The notes beneath the pieces are model-generated. The model made no database searches and had not been told where the DNA came from. It saw only the letters and a list, made by a program, of their open reading frames with translations. A DNA stretch of 64,000 nucleotides from Brienomyrus brachyistius (lineage: Eukaryota; Chordata; Actinopteri; Osteoglossiformes; Mormyridae). The DNA lies in the NCBI RefSeq assembly GCF_023856365.1, contig NC_064548.1:5556642-5620641 (forward strand), given 5' to 3'. Both the position numbers and the translations under genes were made by a program. Numbering within the stretch: position 1 is the stretch's first letter; each line of letters begins with the position of its first letter. This document shows positions 13,474-25,417 of this stretch, piece after piece.

Positions 13474-13795
13474 GATTGTCATGGTTCGCGGGTGAAGATG
13501 GGCAGGTAGGCGGGTAGGAGTCAGGGAATGACGAGGCAGGCAGGTGGAATACGGGGAAAACTGGGGATTTATTAAGGGGAAGGCGGTTACGGGCAGGACA
13601 GGACATCACGGACATCAACTAACATCAGTGACGGACAAAAAGCGGGGCAAGACGTGGACTGAAATAGACAAGACATGGCAAAACAACAGGGTACAGCTGG
13701 GCATGATTAGGGATGCACACGTGGATAATCAGGGGGGCGTGGCACACATGAGGATCGGACGAGCCGGGCATGACAATGATACATGCGTATGATAA
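13474..13795. repeat. Interspersed repeat, copy 1 (related to 14180-14440)
   Basis: The sequence is purine-rich on the plus strand. It shares ordered blocks with the copy 700 bp downstream: a GG(G)ATTTATTAA / GGGTTTATTCAA block, an ACATCAnTGACnGGAC block, and GTGGCACACATGAGGATCGGA matching GTGGCACACGCGAGGATCGT. It carries no coding sequence. The type of element is unknown to me. Confidence 0.45.
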
Positions 13796-13914
13796 TATTT
13801 GCAATTATTATAAAGGGCCGACTTACGACCAAATCCCTTATGACCAGACAGTCCGATCCATTGCTGTCGTAATGCCATCACGGTGCCTCGCTTGAATTCA
13901 CTGAGCTTCTGAGA

Positions 13915-14062
13915 GCGACCCATTCTTTCACAAAGGTTTATAGAAGCAGTCTGCATGCCTAGGTGCTTCATTTTATACACCAGTGGCTATGGAAGTGATT
14001 GGAACACCAGAATTCAATGATCTGGAAGGGTGAGCCAATATTTTTGGCAATATAGTGTATAT
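13915..14062. mobile_element. Tc1/mariner-like terminal fragment
   Basis: The segment with CATGCCTAGGTGCTTCATTT, GGAAGTGATTGGAACACC and TTTTGGCAATATAGTGTATA matches the 3' end of a Tc1-like element as commonly seen in fish genomes. No transposase open frame remains here. Confidence 0.5.
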
Positions 14063-14179
14063 AACCGTTTGTTTATTAGTAATTGTTTCACTTGACATGT
14101 TTTATTCGATTATTAATGTATATTTAGTGCCATAGCAACATGTTTTATCGATTATTATGGTAATAAAATACGTTTTGTA

Positions 14180-14440
14180 ATGACTGTGTGCGAGTCGGGA
14201 GAGCTGGGGAATTAGGATCGGGCAGACGGAAATCCAAAAAGACGGGGTTTATTCAAGCAAAACACAAACATACGGTGAACTACATCAATGACAGGACTGG
14301 GGAAACAGACTTGGAAGCGGAGAAAATACACAAAACTGAAGACAGGAAACGCAGAACGGCTGTTGAACGTTGGGATTCCACACGGGGTTAATGAGGGAGT
14401 GTGGCACACGCGAGGATCGTAGAAGCAGGTCATGTCCTAT
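14180..14440. repeat. Interspersed repeat, copy 2
   Basis: Diverged relative of the repeat at 13474-13795. It shares the GACGGGGTTTATT block, ATCAATGACAGGAC and the GTGGCACAC...GAGGATCG end in the same order. Confidence 0.4.
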
Positions 14441-14449
14441 ATTGATGTT

Positions 14450-14990
14450 GAAATGTTATGATGGTCTCTATGCCATATTCATTGAAAACTGAGTTTGAAG
14501 TATGTAAGTTAATTTCACAAATTAGCTACAGGTTAATTAAGTGTTAAAGTGCATGATATGTGTATGTCTAGTGATGTTCCTCCACCACAAGTAGAAATTT
14601 AGCTGCTGGGTTCTTTTGCTTTGAAGCATGATGACCTTATGTTCCACCTGCATAGAAAATAATGGATATGAGGAATATAAATTTATTTCAGAAAATATCA
14701 AACAGGTTTCACAAGTCCCAAAGGGTGTCTGTGTAGGGCTTGTCATGTTCCTTGACCACAAATTGAAAATGATTTGCAAAGATCTATTTTGAGAGCATTA
14801 TGATGCCCTATATGTTGCCTGGATAGAAAATAATGGATATGAGACATATACGTTAATTTCATAAATTGCCTACGGGTTTCACAAGTACCAAAGTACAGGA
14901 TATGTGAGACTTACTCATGCCTTTTGACCACAAACTGAAATTTAGGATGCCCCATGTTCCACATGGATACAGAAATAATGGACATGTTAA
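14450..14990. repeat. Diverged ~170-bp tandem repeat, about three units
   Basis: AAAATAATGGATATGAG followed by a TTAATTTCA/TTTATTTCA block recurs near 14655 and 14826, with weaker relatives near 14480 and 14968. GGTTTCACAAGT, a CAAAG block and CTTGACCACAAA(T/C)TGAAA recur at the same spacing. The units differ considerably, so the array is old. Confidence 0.6.
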
Positions 14991-16425
14991 TTAAAGCAAT
15001 ATTTCCAGTTTTATGAGTGTTAGTGGGCCCTGTATGTGCTCGCGATTTTGTGTCAGCTTATAACGCATTGGAATGGAGATTCAAAAGTGTTGAGTGTCTT
15101 CGATAATAACTGTTTGTTAAGAAATTCCTTGTTTTTTTTCAATTTGAGGCTTTTAATTTTGAAACGTTGCAGACTGTCAAAACCAAAGTTTTAAATTACA
15201 AGAACGTGTTAAACAACGTGTTAAATTACAAGAGCGTGCATTTTCACAATTTATTGGATGAAGTAATTGAAAAACCAAAGGGTGCATGTAATTTCACCAA
15301 CACACACAAGTTTGTGAATGTGGACTTTACCTGTTTTTGTAATGTTTTAATAGAGTAAAATATAGAGAAGACCTGTGAATGGCGAATATCGAACCTACTG
15401 TACTGCTAACTTTACTCCAGTAATAAGATGTTGGTTGTACTAAATGTAAAATATTTATTAATAAACTAATAAATAACAATATTTATTTAAAAAAAAAAAT
15501 TAAATGTACTTTATTGATGGGAACTCTTGCTCCAGCGGTAAGGGTAAACTTGAAACTTATGGAGTACATGGAAACTGCATCATCATGATTGCGTCATCGG
15601 CCAGATAGGCACGTCACAGGGGGAAGTAATTTGGCATGACAAGTGTCACGCAACAAAATTATTTTATTTAAATTTTAATCCTGTGTGTTTATTACAGAAC
15701 GTTATCTACATGTCTTATTTGCTTACCGATTACAATTATTTTCTCTTTACCACACCATTACTTCGTTAGAATTCTATACCTGGCGCCTGAAAAAACACTG
15801 TGATCTCTATGAGTGTATGAAATAGGAGCTATTTACTTATTGTTGTTTTGACCGCTTCAAAAACAGTAGATATTAATGTGTTGGATTATTTCTATCCTTT
15901 TGATGTTCCTTTCGACTATAAACATTCATCTGATTAAACGGAATATATTAGAAGCCCAACAAACAAGTCCATCAAGAAATTACTCTTAATTTAGAGTATG
16001 CTTTGATTTAATCAATTTCAGTAAATGTTTATGTTATGTTTCCTGATGCCTCTAATGAAGAGGACTAGATCGTGCCTTGTAATATAGTGCGAGCTAAATG
16101 GAAGGAAACCATTTTAGTCATGCTTCTTACAAACACACAAAAAGCCAACATATTTCATAGATTAACTCAATTAATTATTCATGTCTGACACATGGGAAGA
16201 AATAGTCTTAAAAAGATTTGAATGTGTGGTGGTCATTTCTATTTTAAAATAACTCAGAAAAAAATCCAGAGGAACATTGATTGGTTGATTCAGTAATTAT
16301 GTCACAGTGTTCTAATAGGCTTGTCATTGAACTTCAGGCCAACATGTACTTCAGCTACAAGTACTTCACTCGCACTGTAGGACACATCTACTCATGCACT
16401 CATCTCCTCCTTTTCCACCTGTCAG

Positions 16426-16648
16426 AAAGCTCTTCTTCACTGACTACGGCTCTCAGGGCAAAGTGGAGCGCAGCAACATGGACGGCACTAATAGGACCCG
16501 GATTGTGGAGCAAAAAGTAGAGCTACCCAGCGCCGTGGCCCTAGATCTGGTGAAAAAGCTGGTGTACTGGGCAGACGCCTACCTGGATTACATCGAAGTG
16601 GTGGACTACTATGGCAGGAACCGGCAGAGCGTCATACGGGGCAGCTCG
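16426..16648 (+). CDS. lrp1b: lrp1b exon (c): propeller 1 blades
   Basis: The 223-bp exon enters in phase 2 after CCTGTCAG and ends in phase 0 before GTGAGT. It encodes [46 protein letters not shown] and ends [13 protein letters not shown] and YWAD are the YWTD motifs. [10 protein letters not shown] is a strongly conserved LRP1/LRP1B signature. NRT is a potential N-glycosylation site. Confidence 0.97.
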
Positions 16649-16967
16649 GTGAGTATGTACCGCCGCTTTCTGCCATGTGACACAATGAGGGCATTGCTGT
16701 TCTTATCATCTGTGTGATGAACTGCATGCAAGGTACCTACCTGTCTGTCTACCTGTCTGTCAATCAATCTGTTTCACATGAGCTCCATATGCCCCAGCAT
16801 AATGTCGATCTTCTGTCTAACAGTGTTTTATTTTTGTATTTCCTTGACACCTACACATGTACTATGAGTATGTGCTCATCCAACACGCCATTAGAATCTT
16901 AATACAACGTAACGGAGACATCATCATAATGTTCTTTTGAGAAAAAGTATTTAAAAAAAAAAAATCT

Positions 16968-17175
16968 GATCCTTGTGATCAGAAGGTTGCAGGTTCGAAC
17001 CCAGCCTCAGCACATCTGCGGGTCCTTGAGCAAGACCCTTAACCCCCAGCTCCCTGGGCGCCGCTACGGGTGGCAGCCCTTTGCGGTCAACTTACTCCTC
17101 AAAGAGCAAGTTGAGGGAGGCGTAAAGATAATTTCCCTACAGGGGATCAATAAAGTATCAATTAAGAAAATACCC
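16968..17175 (+). mobile_element. tRNA-derived SINE (tail GGGATCAATAAAGTATC)
   Basis: A B-box-like GGTTCGAACCC follows GATCAGAAGGTTGCA. The body has CTTGAGCAAGACCCTTAACC and the 3' tail CAGGGGATCAATAAAGTATC. The 5' (A-box) half is missing or degraded. It is the same family as the minus-strand copy near 30376-30605. It is a repeat, not a functional tRNA gene. Confidence 0.75.
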
Positions 17176-17964
17176 AGCCATTAACATTCACAGGACTCTA
17201 AGCGGCTACTCTGTGAATTTGCTGTTACAACTTTAGGGAAAAGGAGCATGAAATGCCAAATAAAATATCACTCCACTTCTGGGTAGCTTTGCCTGAACCA
17301 AAACCAACATAATAATGTGTGATCGCAGTGAAAGCCTTTGTCAGATCACATTAATATGACTAATACAATACATATATACCAACAGACCAGCCTCGTCTTA
17401 AGTGGTCCTCAAACCCCAGAAGTGAGAGTAGTACGATTTTATGCTGTAATTATCCGTAAGGCACAGTAATTGTCTGTTTTTGTGTATCACTCATTGTCTG
17501 CTCTTATATTACTAGTAAATTATTGAAAGAGAGGTCTCTGTACGTTTCGAGCAGATAATTGCGGGACATGTCCTAAGAGCTGCCTGAAAGCTGTTCAAAT
17601 GCATACATTGTCACTCTGTAATTATTCCTAATACTCGCCCAGGCTTTGGGCCTAGCTCAGAAAAGTTCCCTGTTCATTACATCTATGTACACGGGCATCA
17701 TTTGTTCAGATGACCTGAGGGATGGATCCTGCATACCTCTAGAGCGTTTATTACGTAGCTGTGGCAGATTTGAAGCAGAACCCAGGTTGCTGTTTTTTAG
17801 CTGGGATTTCCAGCACCTCTGTGATATCTGCGACACATGCATGAGTGCTAGCTGCATTAGCCATAACAGTTCCTTACCCCACTCAAATTGGCCTTTTTGA
17901 GGCTAATACACACTCTCCGAATGTGTCCTGGTCTGCTCATTCACTTCAAGTATCTCCCTTCCAG

Positions 17965-18151
17965 GTGTCATACGTGCATGGATTAACGGTTTTCGAAGAT
18001 TATCTGTTCGCCACAAGCTCTGACCCGGGCGAGGGAGACAAAGTAGACATCCTCCAGATTAATCGGTTTAACGGGTCAGACAAGAGGATATTAACTAGCA
18101 TGGAGAATTCAAGATGGATACGAGTTTACCACAAACTGGCCCAGCCGACAG
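17965..18151 (+). CDS. lrp1b: lrp1b exon (d): end of propeller 1
   Basis: The 187-bp exon starts in phase 0 after CTTCCAG and ends in phase 1 before GTAAAG. It encodes HGLTVFEDYLFATSSD, then ILQINRFNGSDKRILTSM, and ends RVYHKLAQPT. The blade motif YLFAT and the final VYH strand closing the propeller before an EGF module match LRP1B. NGS is a potential glycosylation site. Confidence 0.96.
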
Positions 18152-18189
18152 GTAAAGTGGCAAAGCAGTCAGGTGAATGGGTGTGTGGG

Positions 18190-18345
18190 GTGGTATGACT
18201 GTGATCAGAAGGTTGCTGGTTCAAATCCCCTGATCAGCAGAGTGGTTTCACCATTGGGCCCCCGAGCATGCCGCTTAACCCTACTTACACCTTGCTTTCT
18301 TAATCGTGCATCATTTTGGATAAAAGCATCTGCTGAGTAATGTCT
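18190..18345 (+). mobile_element. tRNA-derived SINE (tail GGATAAAAGCATCTGCTGAG)
   Basis: The B-box-like GGTTCAAATCC follows GATCAGAAGGTTGCT. The body CACCATTGGGCCCCCGAGCA and the 3' end TTGGATAAAAGCATCTGCTG are typical of a widespread fish SINE. It lies within the 328-bp intron d-e and fills about half of it. Confidence 0.7.
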
Positions 18346-18479
18346 GGAATGCGTGGGATAATGCCTGAAACACAGACATTATTCAGCGCTCTGTATATGC
18401 CGTTGAACGTTATCGCAGCGAGCAGCCTGAGGTGTGATGCGCCAGTTTTGGCCCAACACTGATTTCCCCGTCTTTGCAG

Positions 18480-18623
18480 TGTTGAACCATGCCTGTGAGG
18501 CCGACGCCCACGGGAGGGCGGGGGGCTGCGGCCACATCTGCCTGCTTGGCAGCAGCTACAAATTGAGGTCCTGTCGGTGCCGGGCCGGCTTCGTCCTGGC
18601 GAGCGACGGAGCGTCCTGCAGCC
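18480..18623 (+). CDS. lrp1b: lrp1b exon (e): EGF-like domain
   Basis: The 144-bp exon is in phase 1 at both ends (acceptor TCTTTGCAG, donor GTGAGT). It encodes a six-cysteine EGF-like module, with [20 protein letters not shown] then [18 protein letters not shown] symmetrical 1-1 exon for one EGF module is the rule in this family. The module links propellers 1 and 2. Confidence 0.96.
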
Positions 18624-19380
18624 GTGAGTTTCAGCGTTGTGCCTTCTAGCGGCAAACATCCCGCCGGTTGCGGCGGCGTAAGCGTATATCTGCATGATAC
18701 TTGCTTCCCAGGTTAGGAAATATTAGCTATTGATGTGTAGAAACACGATAGCAGAATATCTTCAGAACAAGCTGTCATGGCCATTCTGATAAATATTAGC
18801 CCCTTGCATCAGAGTCTGGAAATGTAATACACTAAAACTGAAACAGGGATGATTCATTGACAAGCAGGAATATTAAATGACTCACAGAGATACAGGCTGG
18901 CTTGTCCTTCTGTTGCGGGGGTAAAGATCTCATTCTGACATTATGTCATCTCAGAATTTCATCTTATTGACCTACAACAGACATAATTCATTAACGTCTT
19001 GGTATAGTTTTGATCTGCGGACTCGTTAGTTCATTTCATCGATAAAGATGATGCAGATGTCAGTATGTGACTGGGATCACATTACTAACAGGGTTGGAAT
19101 TACAGGCTAGTTTGGCCAGGCTGAAGGAGAGCCAGAGACAGTCATATAAGTAAACTAACCTTCTAGAACATTTTACAGTTCTTAAAAAAAAAAAAAAAAA
19201 ACTCTCAAATAATGTGACTCAACATCTAGAACTGCATAGCTGTAGTAGAAACTGCAGTGTTGTACGCCGTTGGCCAGAAATTGTGTCTGGAACCACAAAC
19301 TGCCTCTGGGGTGTGGCTCTCTCTTGGACTCTCTCGAAGAGCATCTTTTCCTGAGCCAGAACTCAAACAAACGACAAACG

Positions 19381-19430
<50 letters not shown>

Positions 19431-19878
19431 TCCCCCTCTTTTTCTCTCTCCCCCCTGGGGATGCATCGAGAGGCCATTACCATCCACAGCAATCAATGTT
19501 CCAGTCAATACAAACAACATCTCCGCCAGTTCCTAATGAATTGTAAAATTAAATGTCCGCAGCATAATAAATGCCCATTTTGTGCAGGCTACAACACCCC
19601 CACCCCCACCCCCCCCCACCCCAAGGGAGGCTTGTTTCGAACAAAGGCGTGATTGATTTGATAAGACCTAATCAGCGGAACTAATTCTTCTTTTAATTGA
19701 GGTAATGCAATTAGCTTAGTCCGCTCGCCTTAGATACATTTTGATTTCCAAAGGGTTTAAATTTCATTGCTGGAAAAAAGGGTCTAATTACGTCGATTAA
19801 TTAGGTGCTGACAGTATACAGGGCGAGGAAGATTAGTCGCCGGTGGTTTGTTTACCATGCCTGATCTCACTGCCACAG
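18624..19878 (+). other. Intron e-f (1.26 kb)
   Basis: It holds an A homopolymer near 19184-19200, a (TC)n microsatellite at about 19384-19455 and a C-rich stretch near 19590-19620. No gene was seen. Confidence 0.75.
19384..19455. repeat. (TC)n microsatellite
   Basis: A run of CT dinucleotides with a few interruptions, in intron e-f. Long open frames across it on both strands are low-complexity artefacts. Confidence 0.95.
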
Positions 19879-20118
19879 GACCGAAGAACGAGCTGTTTCT
19901 GTTCTACGGGAAAGGCCGGCCAGGAATTATCCGCGGCCTGGACATCAGTGCCGGCGAGTCCGGTGGCGAGCGCATGGTGCCCATCGAGGATCTCGTCAGC
20001 CCCAGGGCCCTGGACTTCCACGCCGAGACGAGCTACATTTATTTCGCTGACACAACTAGCTTTTTAATCGGCCGACAGAAAATCGATGGGACCGGGCGGG
20101 AGAGCATCCTCAAAGACG
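19879..20118 (+). CDS. lrp1b: lrp1b exon (f): start of propeller 2
   Basis: The 240-bp exon is in phase 1 at both ends (acceptor TGCCACAG, donor GTGAGC). It encodes [59 protein letters not shown] and ends SILKD. YFAD is the YWTD motif. The [13 protein letters not shown] and [10 protein letters not shown] blocks are nearly invariant between LRP1 and LRP1B. Confidence 0.97.
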
Positions 20119-20560
20119 GTGAGCTGCATGCCCAGCCCCTAATGCACTTTAGCTCCCATCCCCCACCTTGTTTGCAGTAGCGTGAAGGAGACAACCTCAT
20201 CAAATGTACAGTAGCTTTAAACATCTCTATTTTCTTTTAAGGTGCGGATATTTCATAATTTTTCTCTTACCGGCTTCGGGATGCTTGTGAATCAGACCAC
20301 TTTATCTTGTCAGGTGAAGTGAATTTCCTCAAATGGGTCAACCTCTGCTGCCTAAACAGATTTGTGTGCCGGTGCATTTGCATGTTCGCATTTGTTTTTC
20401 ATCCGTACAAATGATGAATCTCCTACAGGAAAAAAAAGCCTTCAGCCCTAAAGTATAAGAAACAAGGGAAGGGAGAGACACTAACAGATCATCCCGCAGA
20501 GCTTGTGTCTCGGGGAGGATAACAGCCACGTTCTGAATGTTATTCATTCCTCCTCCATAG
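20119..20560 (+). other. Intron f-g (0.44 kb)
   Basis: Short GT-AG intron. Nothing further recognised. Confidence 0.85.
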
Positions 20561-20741
20561 ACCTGGATAACGTCGAAGGGATCTCCGTGGATTGGATAGC
20601 AAACAACTTATACTGGACAAATGATGGATATAGAAAAACTATCTGCGTTGCCAGATTGGAGAATGCTTCTGAGACCAGGAAAACCCTTCTGTCTGGAGAT
20701 ATGTCCCATCCCCGAGCCATTGTAGTGGACCCCCTCAACGG
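20561..20741 (+). CDS. lrp1b: lrp1b exon (g): propeller 2 blades
   Basis: The 181-bp exon enters in phase 1 (acceptor TCCTCCATAG) and leaves in phase 2 (donor GTGAGT). It encodes [40 protein letters not shown] and [17 protein letters not shown] is the YWTD motif. The YWTNDG(Y/H)RKTI form matches LRP1B, while LRP1 has a differing sequence here. NAS is a potential glycosylation site. The Gly codon is split to exon h. Confidence 0.97.
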
Positions 20742-20936
20742 GTGAGTCTATCATGTATTTATTTGATTTGTTATTTAATTGTCTACTGGACCCTAGTAGC
20801 CAATCTGACTCCCCTTGCTTACCGCTGTCATGTTTCCAAGGTATTCCTGAATAAGGCTTACCAGTGTGATACCTCCTTTATACTATTTTTACCGATATAT
20901 TATAAGATAAAAGAATTTCCCTCCTACTTTGAAGTC

Positions 20937-21150
20937 ATTGGGGTGCGGTGTGGCAATAGGTCAGCGCTTCCTGTATCTGTGATCAGAAGGTCGTTGGTTC
21001 AACTCTTAGGGTTGGCAGAGTGATGTTACCGTTGGGTCCCTAAGCGAGGCCCTTAACCCCCAATTTCTCCAGAGACTGGCTGATCCTGCTCTCTCAGTTG
21101 TGTGTTGCTTTGTGTTAAAACCATCTGCGTATTAACTGAGATGTGAATAA
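20937..21150 (+). mobile_element. tRNA-derived SINE
   Basis: A head GGTGCGGTGTGGCAATAGGT with an A-box-like segment is followed by GATCAGAAGGTCGTTGGTTC (B box), GGCAGAGTGATGTTACCGTT, GAGGCCCTTAACCCCCAATT and a degraded CATCTGCGTATTAACTGAG end. It is longer at the 5' end than most copies here. Confidence 0.7.
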
Positions 21151-21538
21151 CAGTTGCATTATGAAGAAAATGCATTTAAATGGAGTGAATACGACTCCCA
21201 AACCTCTTCTCTACACTGGAGAACTGGAGCTGCATTTATCGTGTGTTTGTCAGTGTTGTTCGGGAACTTTTAAGGACTACCTTGAAACTCCCATGCAGGA
21301 CCAGCGTCAACAGCCTTCCAGTCAATACTTACACCAAGGATTTGTCACGTCAAATCCCCAGTGTCTCTGTTACAGTGGGCTTTTATTGGCTTTGAGTACC
21401 ACTGTAAAGCAGTGAATGTGTTGGTGATGGTGACAGTGTACACGTGTATGTTCATTGTGGCAGATGGAGGCTGTCCTTAGATAAACCGATGTACATATTC
21501 GTCTTTCTTATGCTGAAGCTTTGTATACTGTATCCTTC

Positions 21539-21540
<2 letters not shown>

Positions 21541-21597
<57 letters not shown>

Positions 21598-21600
21598 TGT
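21541..21600. repeat. (GT)n microsatellite
   Basis: About 30 GT units with a single interruption near the 3' end. Confidence 0.97.
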
Positions 21601-22261
21601 AAAGTCCTTCTATCCAGGAGGCCTAAGTTTTGCCTTAAACCTTTTAGACATGGTGTTTTTCACCCAAGGATGAATCACAGTAACCAAAGCTTGCACCAAA
21701 ACACTGGATTCGTGCGTTTACAGTAATCCACACGCATGCATTTTCTCAGATGAAAGTGCAGCGAACATCTGGAGATACATGTCATAGTTCTCACTGGTGG
21801 CTTTTGAAAGCACATTTTATTAGTCTCTCATAATCTGCTTCAGTTACTCTCAGACTTTTGCAAGCCCACCATATAAATCTTATATATGATGTGTATGTCT
21901 GGGTCTATGTGTCACATACCATGATCTGACCACTTTAAATGACACGAAACACGAACATCGTTTCTCAAAATCCCTTGAGGACAGAACTTTAAAGATGAGG
22001 GAGAAAACAACATTGGACTTGTCTTCTAATTTTAAGGCAGACTTTCTTTGTTTTGCTCAATAAAATAATCTTTTGTACTAACTGTAAAAGACAGAAAAAT
22101 AGCAAGCTGGGAAACCTATTGAGTGAGCATATGGTAATGAAGAACAGCAAATGGAGGCACACAATAGCTTACAAGCAGTGAAATAAGGGGCTTCAGTGAA
22201 GGTCACCATTACCCAAGTGTTCACTGGAAAAGCACCACAAAGGCAGAGCTGGCAGTTTCGT

Positions 22262-22802
22262 ACATGGTATCCTGGGCACTTTTAGCACAGTGACTCAGCA
22301 CTGTTGCCTCATACCTCCAGGTTTAGAGGTTCGATTTCCATCCCCCTAATCTGTGTGTTAGTTTGCATGTTATTCCCTCTGGGTTTCCTCTGGGTATTCT
22401 GAGTTCCTGAAAAGTCTGACAGTTAAGCATTTCTAAAATGGTTGTGTGTCTATTTCATCTCGGTCATCCTGTGCCTTATGATGGACTGGCATCTCGTCCA
22501 GGGTATCTCCTGCCCTGTGATTGACTGGCATGCCATCCAGTTTCCCCCTGCCCTGTGCCCTATGATGGACTGGTATCCCATCCAGGGTGTCTGTGCCCTG
22601 TGATGGACTGGTATCCCATCCAGAGTGTCCCTTGCCCTGTACCCTGTGATGGGCTGGCATCCTGTCCAGGGTGTCTGTACCCTGTGATGGACTGGCATCC
22701 TATCCAGGGTGTCTCCTGCTTTTCTCTCTGTTCTACCTCAGATTTCATCCAGGCCCTTCTATTACCCTGCAGTGGATAAGTGATTTTTAAGATGGATGGA
22801 TA
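22262..22802 (+). mobile_element. Fish SINE-like repeat with expanded internal minisatellite
   Basis: The start TTTTAGCACAGTGACTCAGC, GTTGCCTCATACCTCCAGG, the B-box-like GAGGTTCGATTTCC and the GTTTGCATGT...GGGTTTCCTC block are those of a very common fish interspersed repeat. Its end, CAGTGGATAAGTGA...GATGGATGGAT, is at 22771-22802. In between, the block CCCTGTGATGGACTGGCATC + CCATCCAGGGTGTCT, normally present once, is repeated about six to seven times (22466-22720). Confidence 0.7.
22466..22720. repeat. ~36-45-bp minisatellite inside the SINE-like repeat
   Basis: The unit contains CCCTGTGATGGACTGGCATC followed by CCATCCAGGGTGTC. Spacing varies, and there are six to seven copies. Open frames on both strands here (VMDWYPIQ-type repeats) are artefacts of the array. 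Confidence 0.85.
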
Positions 22803-25396
22803 TATCCTAATTAAAAGGATTAGGATAATATAAATATATACTTAAAGAAAGAGAGCAGCTAAAACATTTTCTCAAAAATGTAAGTGAATATCATTTGATT
22901 GGTTAGCGCAAAACGGAAATGCAGTGTGTGCACTGGAATAGAGTGTGCTTCGGCATATTTCTGCAGATATATTGGATGTTAGCTTACTGCTGCTGCAGGA
23001 CACAAGTAACCATCCGTCGGCAAACAAAAAGAGTACAGCAGAATGTCACAGACATGATTAATGAAAAGGATTTCGACCAAGACTTTGTTTTTACAGTACA
23101 TTGATTTCCTGCCTGGTTTCCCCTTCCTTACAGTGTAAAACACTTCGTGCCACATGCACACGCAAAAGTCCGGCTCCCTTCCGGGCTTCCTGAGTTAGGG
23201 ACTGCGAACGATTGGCTTTGCTGCCTCCGAGGTGGCCTCCGTGGCTCCAGCCCAATCTCATTATCACCTTGACGGGAAGCGACGCATGAATGCATGGGAA
23301 CACCGTCCGGCGGGAACAGTGTAATTCCCTTTCGTTTTTTTTTTTTCCCCGCGTCACTGTCGTTTTGGCTCCGAAGCTGAAGACGACTGAAGTTACCTTA
23401 AAAAAACCAATCAGATCATGAGGCTGCTTTCTGAGTTTGCTCAGGATGTGCCACAAAGAAAGCTATTATCTCTAGACTATTCTTTTATTGACCTGCATCT
23501 TTTGCAGCATCTCAATGATGGTAATAAAAGGTGCTGCATGTAGATGGTCTATCACATGACGTCCTGCACGTTTCATACACAGGACTGTGGGATCAGGTGA
23601 CAGAACAGAACAGAATATCAGGTGGAAATAAGAGACCTACAAATTTATTTAGTTATATAATTGCATTTTTCTGGTTCTGATGATCACTATAGAAGGTAAT
23701 ATGGAAAGACAGTAAATGTCACACAGTCATTCGTCTAAAATAAATACCTCATTTAAATAACTTGCCTGTCGTTTATGCCACAGGGTGTTTGGTTTATGTT
23801 GCTTCATTAATGTGTTTGTGTCGTTCTTATTTCATGTAATAATGCATTCAGTATGTAGTAGTATGCTAGTATGTGGTATGCTAGTATCTAGTATATAGTA
23901 TGCTGAAAAGTGCTTTTTGTGTTGGAGTATTTTTCCGGAGAAGACAGCTCTGAGATTTACTAGTGCGACGTTAATGCTGCCGTGCCATTTACGACGGGAA
24001 AGAGAGAAGCTGAGATTAACAGCGTGATGGGAGAATGAGTCAAATAAACTCACAAAAATATTCAGAGGAATAACTATTGTTCCAGCCACTTCCTGTTTCA
24101 GGCCAAAGATACAATAGTCCAATTCTCAAACCAGTCATTATTAATCATAGCTCTTTTGCATAATGTATTTCTTTTAAGTAATGATTCAAATGTACTCCGG
24201 AGAACAATGCAGCAAATGAAGGACCCCAAAAGGAAATAAATAATGATAATTGTAAATAATCTGTCATATTAGTTCTGTTTGCATGCACACACTTGTTTAT
24301 ATTCAGACTTTTTATTTTAATTTAAGTCCAGTGTGTCTTGATTAAAAGGCACATCATTTGTTATTCCACTTCATGGTGTTTATGCATCATATCAGTGTAT
24401 TAAAACACCCACCTGACTGTGAATCCTCCACTTCTTGGAGGTTTGCTTATCGGGTATTTATGGAGCTTGAAAACAGCAGCATCTTGTTTTACATTTCTGC
24501 CACGAAGAGATACATGCGATCGCGCAGGGGCACGCTAGTGGGGTTTACAGACATGCAGGAGTTTAATTTTATCTTTGCAGACGAGAAATCGGAGGCTAGG
24601 TTCTTCGTGCTTTTCTGCAGCAAATGGTTCAGCTGGAAAATGAGCAGCCCTTTAGCTTGTCACATGTAGTGCCTGTTGATATTTAGTTGATGCGATCCCC
24701 GGGCTGGATTATTGTAGTGTTTTTCAAACTTTCTTTGTTTCTCCATTTGTTTGTTTCTTTCCCCATCTGTTCCTCTCTGCATGTCACTTCCTGCCTCGTC
24801 CGGATTAGCACTTATAACGTACCACTTTGATCCTGTCTGTTGAGCTCAGAAACCGGCCTGCCTTTAGCAGAAGGTGCTGCCAGTGAGTAGTGTCCCCTGT
24901 GCTTTGCATTATTCATGGGGTCAGTGAGACTCCATGAGCACGAGAGTGCTTGATTTGTCCTGTCATCTTCGATTTCACGCTCGGAACCTGTCGCGGGGCT
25001 CACTCCTTGATGAGGTGAGTGGGAAAACAAAAAAATGGAGACTTTGCCATGCAAGGGCCAAGGTTGTGACTCAGATCAAAACAATATCCTGTCGTCTTGT
25101 CATGTTGTCGCACACCTGTTACCAGGACGCCCTGTGCTCTGTAGGTTTGGGCCCCCTGGGGGGTTCATGGACTGTCTGGCTTTAATGGTGCCCCCTGCAG
25201 TTCCCAGTTAGTGTTTCCTGCCTGCATTTCTGCTTAGAAAATTCTTTGCATTGTTACTGTTCATTGTTATTTATACTTTATTTTTCAATTTATTTCTGCA
25301 GAAATGCTCACTTTCTGAATGTGTCTGTAAATGTCTTTACTTTCTAAATATGCGTATTGTGCCATGTACAGCTGCAGTTTCTTTGGGATTAATAAT

Positions 25397-25417
25397 GTCT
25401 GTCTGTCTGTCTGTCTA
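25397..25417. repeat. (GTCT)n tetranucleotide next to a splice acceptor
   Basis: About five TGTC/GTCT units end 16 bp before the first base of exon h. They probably serve as part of its pyrimidine tract. Confidence 0.85.

Larger units (their letters stand above)
8303..16425 (+). other. Intron b-c (8.1 kb), repeat-bearing
   Basis: This is a large AT-rich intron. It contains a SINE-like tail with (GGAT)n near 9200, a transposon-like repeat near 10590-10920, a CpG-richer stretch at about 11380-11740, a pair of related repeats at 13.5 and 14.2 kb, a Tc1-like end near 13.9-14.06 kb and a ~170-bp tandem repeat at 14.45-14.99 kb. No exon was found in it. The reading frame joins directly from exon b to exon c. 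Confidence 0.8.

Noticed and set aside
16968..17040. Possible tRNA genes at the B-box-like sites (also 18210, 20990, 31640, 36370, 60250)
   Set aside because: They lack a cloverleaf, carry SINE bodies and tails, and occur as related dispersed copies.
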